Positions 5,337-6,088 of a stretch of 6,088 nt of DNA are shown piece after piece. Origin of the DNA: Xanthobacteraceae bacterium (GTDB lineage Bacteria > Pseudomonadota > Alphaproteobacteria > Rhizobiales > Xanthobacteraceae); assembly GCA_030039655.1 (NCBI GenBank), contig JASHVC010000601.1, positions 1-6,088 of the forward strand. The letters run 5' to 3'. Within the stretch, counting starts at the first letter, position 1, and each line of letters starts with the position of its first letter. The position numbers and the translations under genes are program-made. The notes under the pieces are model-generated. The model made no database searches, was not told the origin of the DNA, and saw nothing but the letters and a program-made list of their open reading frames with translations.

Positions 5337-6088
5337 ATGCTCGTAACGGTCGCGAAGCTGATCGCGCGCCGCCTGCTTGCGGCCATTCCGATCTTGTTGG
5401 TTGTCTCGGCGCTGTTGTTCTGCGTGCTGCGGCTTTTGCCGGTTGATCCGGCGGCCATGTCGCTGCCGCCCAACGCGACGATCGAGGAAATCGAAGCCCA
5501 GCGCCGCCAAATGGGGCTTGATCGGCCACTCCCCGAACAATACGTGATCTGGCTCAAAGGCGCACTGCGCGGCGATTTCGGCCGCTCGATCGCGCTGCGA
5601 CGCGAGGCCGGATCGCTGGTGGCGGGCACGCTGCCGGTGACGATTCAGCTTGCGGTCGCCGCCATGGTGCTTGCCGCGATTTTCGGCATTGGCGGTGGAT
5701 TACTCATGTTCCACCTGCGCGGAACGCTGCTCGAGATCGCCGCCGACTTCGTCTCGATCCTGCTGCTGTCGATTCCGGAATTCCTCTGGGGGTTGATCCT
5801 CCTCTTCATCTTCGGCGTGACGCTGCGTTTGTTGCCCTTCACCGGCCAAGTCGCGCCGAACCTGCCGATCCCTCACATCACTGGCTTTCTGCTGCTCGAT
5901 TCTCTCCTGATCGGACGCCTTGACGTGTTTGCGAGCGCGGTCACGCATTTGATTCTTCCGGCGCTGGCGCTCGGCCTCGCGTTTTCACCGGCGATCATGC
6001 GCGTGCTGCGTTCGAGTTTGTTCGATGTCTATCACGAGGATTACATCCAGCAGGCGCGGCTGCGCGGCCTTTCCGAACGGCAAATCCT
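5337..6088 (+). CDS. ABC transporter permease, DppB/OppB family, 3'-partial
   Basis: The first 250 codons are present, and the frame is open at the window's right edge; family members usually have about 300-340 residues. It would form half of the membrane channel for the substrate delivered by the upstream binding protein. The start is the only ATG/GTG/TTG in frame after the TAA at 5286-5288. Visible parts are: the first membrane helix (about 13-31) ending in RLLPVDPA (32-39), where the family normally has LPGDP; the cytoplasm/periplasm loop with MGLDRPLPEQY (59-69); helices at about 101-125, 137-161 and 199-224; and the beginning of the EAA loop (DYIQQARLRGLS, 235-246), which contacts the ATPase. 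No good Shine-Dalgarno is seen before the start. A DppC-like permease and two ATPase genes would be expected downstream, outside the window. Confidence 0.92.
   Translation, partial: MLVTVAKLIARRLLAAIPILLVVSALLFCVLRLLPVDPAAMSLPPNATIEEIEAQRRQMGLDRPLPEQYVIWLKGALRGDFGRSIALRREAGSLVAGTLPVTIQLAVAAMVLAAIFGIGGGLLMFHLRGTLLEIAADFVSILLLSIPEFLWGLILLFIFGVTLRLLPFTGQVAPNLPIPHITGFLLLDSLLIGRLDVFASAVTHLILPALALGLAFSPAIMRVLRSSLFDVYHEDYIQQARLRGLSERQI

Noticed and set aside
5700..5948. Open frames on the - strand across the permease gene (5645-5842 and 5700-5948)
   Set aside because: They are rich in Arg, Gln, Asp and Glu as expected for the complement of membrane-helix codons, and the + strand frame has clear DppB-type features.

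Overview
The window is GC-rich, densely coded and all on the + strand. Codon use, protein style and an intergenic palindromic repeat built on TTACTGGATC...GATGA arms suggest an alphaproteobacterium of the Hyphomicrobiales, most likely the Bradyrhizobium/Rhodopseudomonas/Afipia group. This assignment is from memory of such genomes, not from a search.

Layout. (1) 2-1153: the 3' part of a gene whose start lies upstream of the window. It encodes a zinc-ribbon plus OB-fold (DUF35/ChsH2-like) domain fused in frame to a short-chain dehydrogenase/reductase (SDR). (2) 1169-2026: a metal-dependent hydrolase of the cyclase/kynurenine-formamidase/isatin-hydrolase family. (3) 2023-3630: an acyl-CoA ligase of the AMP-binding superfamily, CaiC-like, overlapping gene 2 by ATGA. 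(4) 3631-3692: a short gap with a good sigma-70-type promoter candidate and a strong Shine-Dalgarno sequence. (5) 3693-5225: a Tat-type periplasmic substrate-binding protein of the peptide/nickel/opine (SBP_bac_5) class. (6) 5226-5336: a gap almost filled by an inverted pair of palindromic repeat units. (7) 5337-6088: the 5' part of a DppB/OppB-type permease gene that runs off the right edge.

Taken together this looks like an uptake-and-catabolism cluster. A peptide-class ABC transporter would bring in a substrate, the cyclase-family hydrolase would open an amide, lactam or ester bond, and the ligase would make the CoA thioester. The OB-fold/SDR fusion, probably with a thiolase-like partner encoded upstream, would then carry out carbon-chain chemistry on the CoA ester. 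The substrate cannot be read from the sequence.

The points most worth a second look are: the OB-fold/SDR fusion with its eroded nucleotide-binding glycine motif but complete catalytic tetrad; the Gln in place of the usual metal-binding Glu in the hydrolase; and the repeat pair with compensatory stem changes between the binding-protein and permease genes, an arrangement like the REP element between malE and malF. I see no CRISPR array, tRNA, rRNA, insertion sequence or phage gene.
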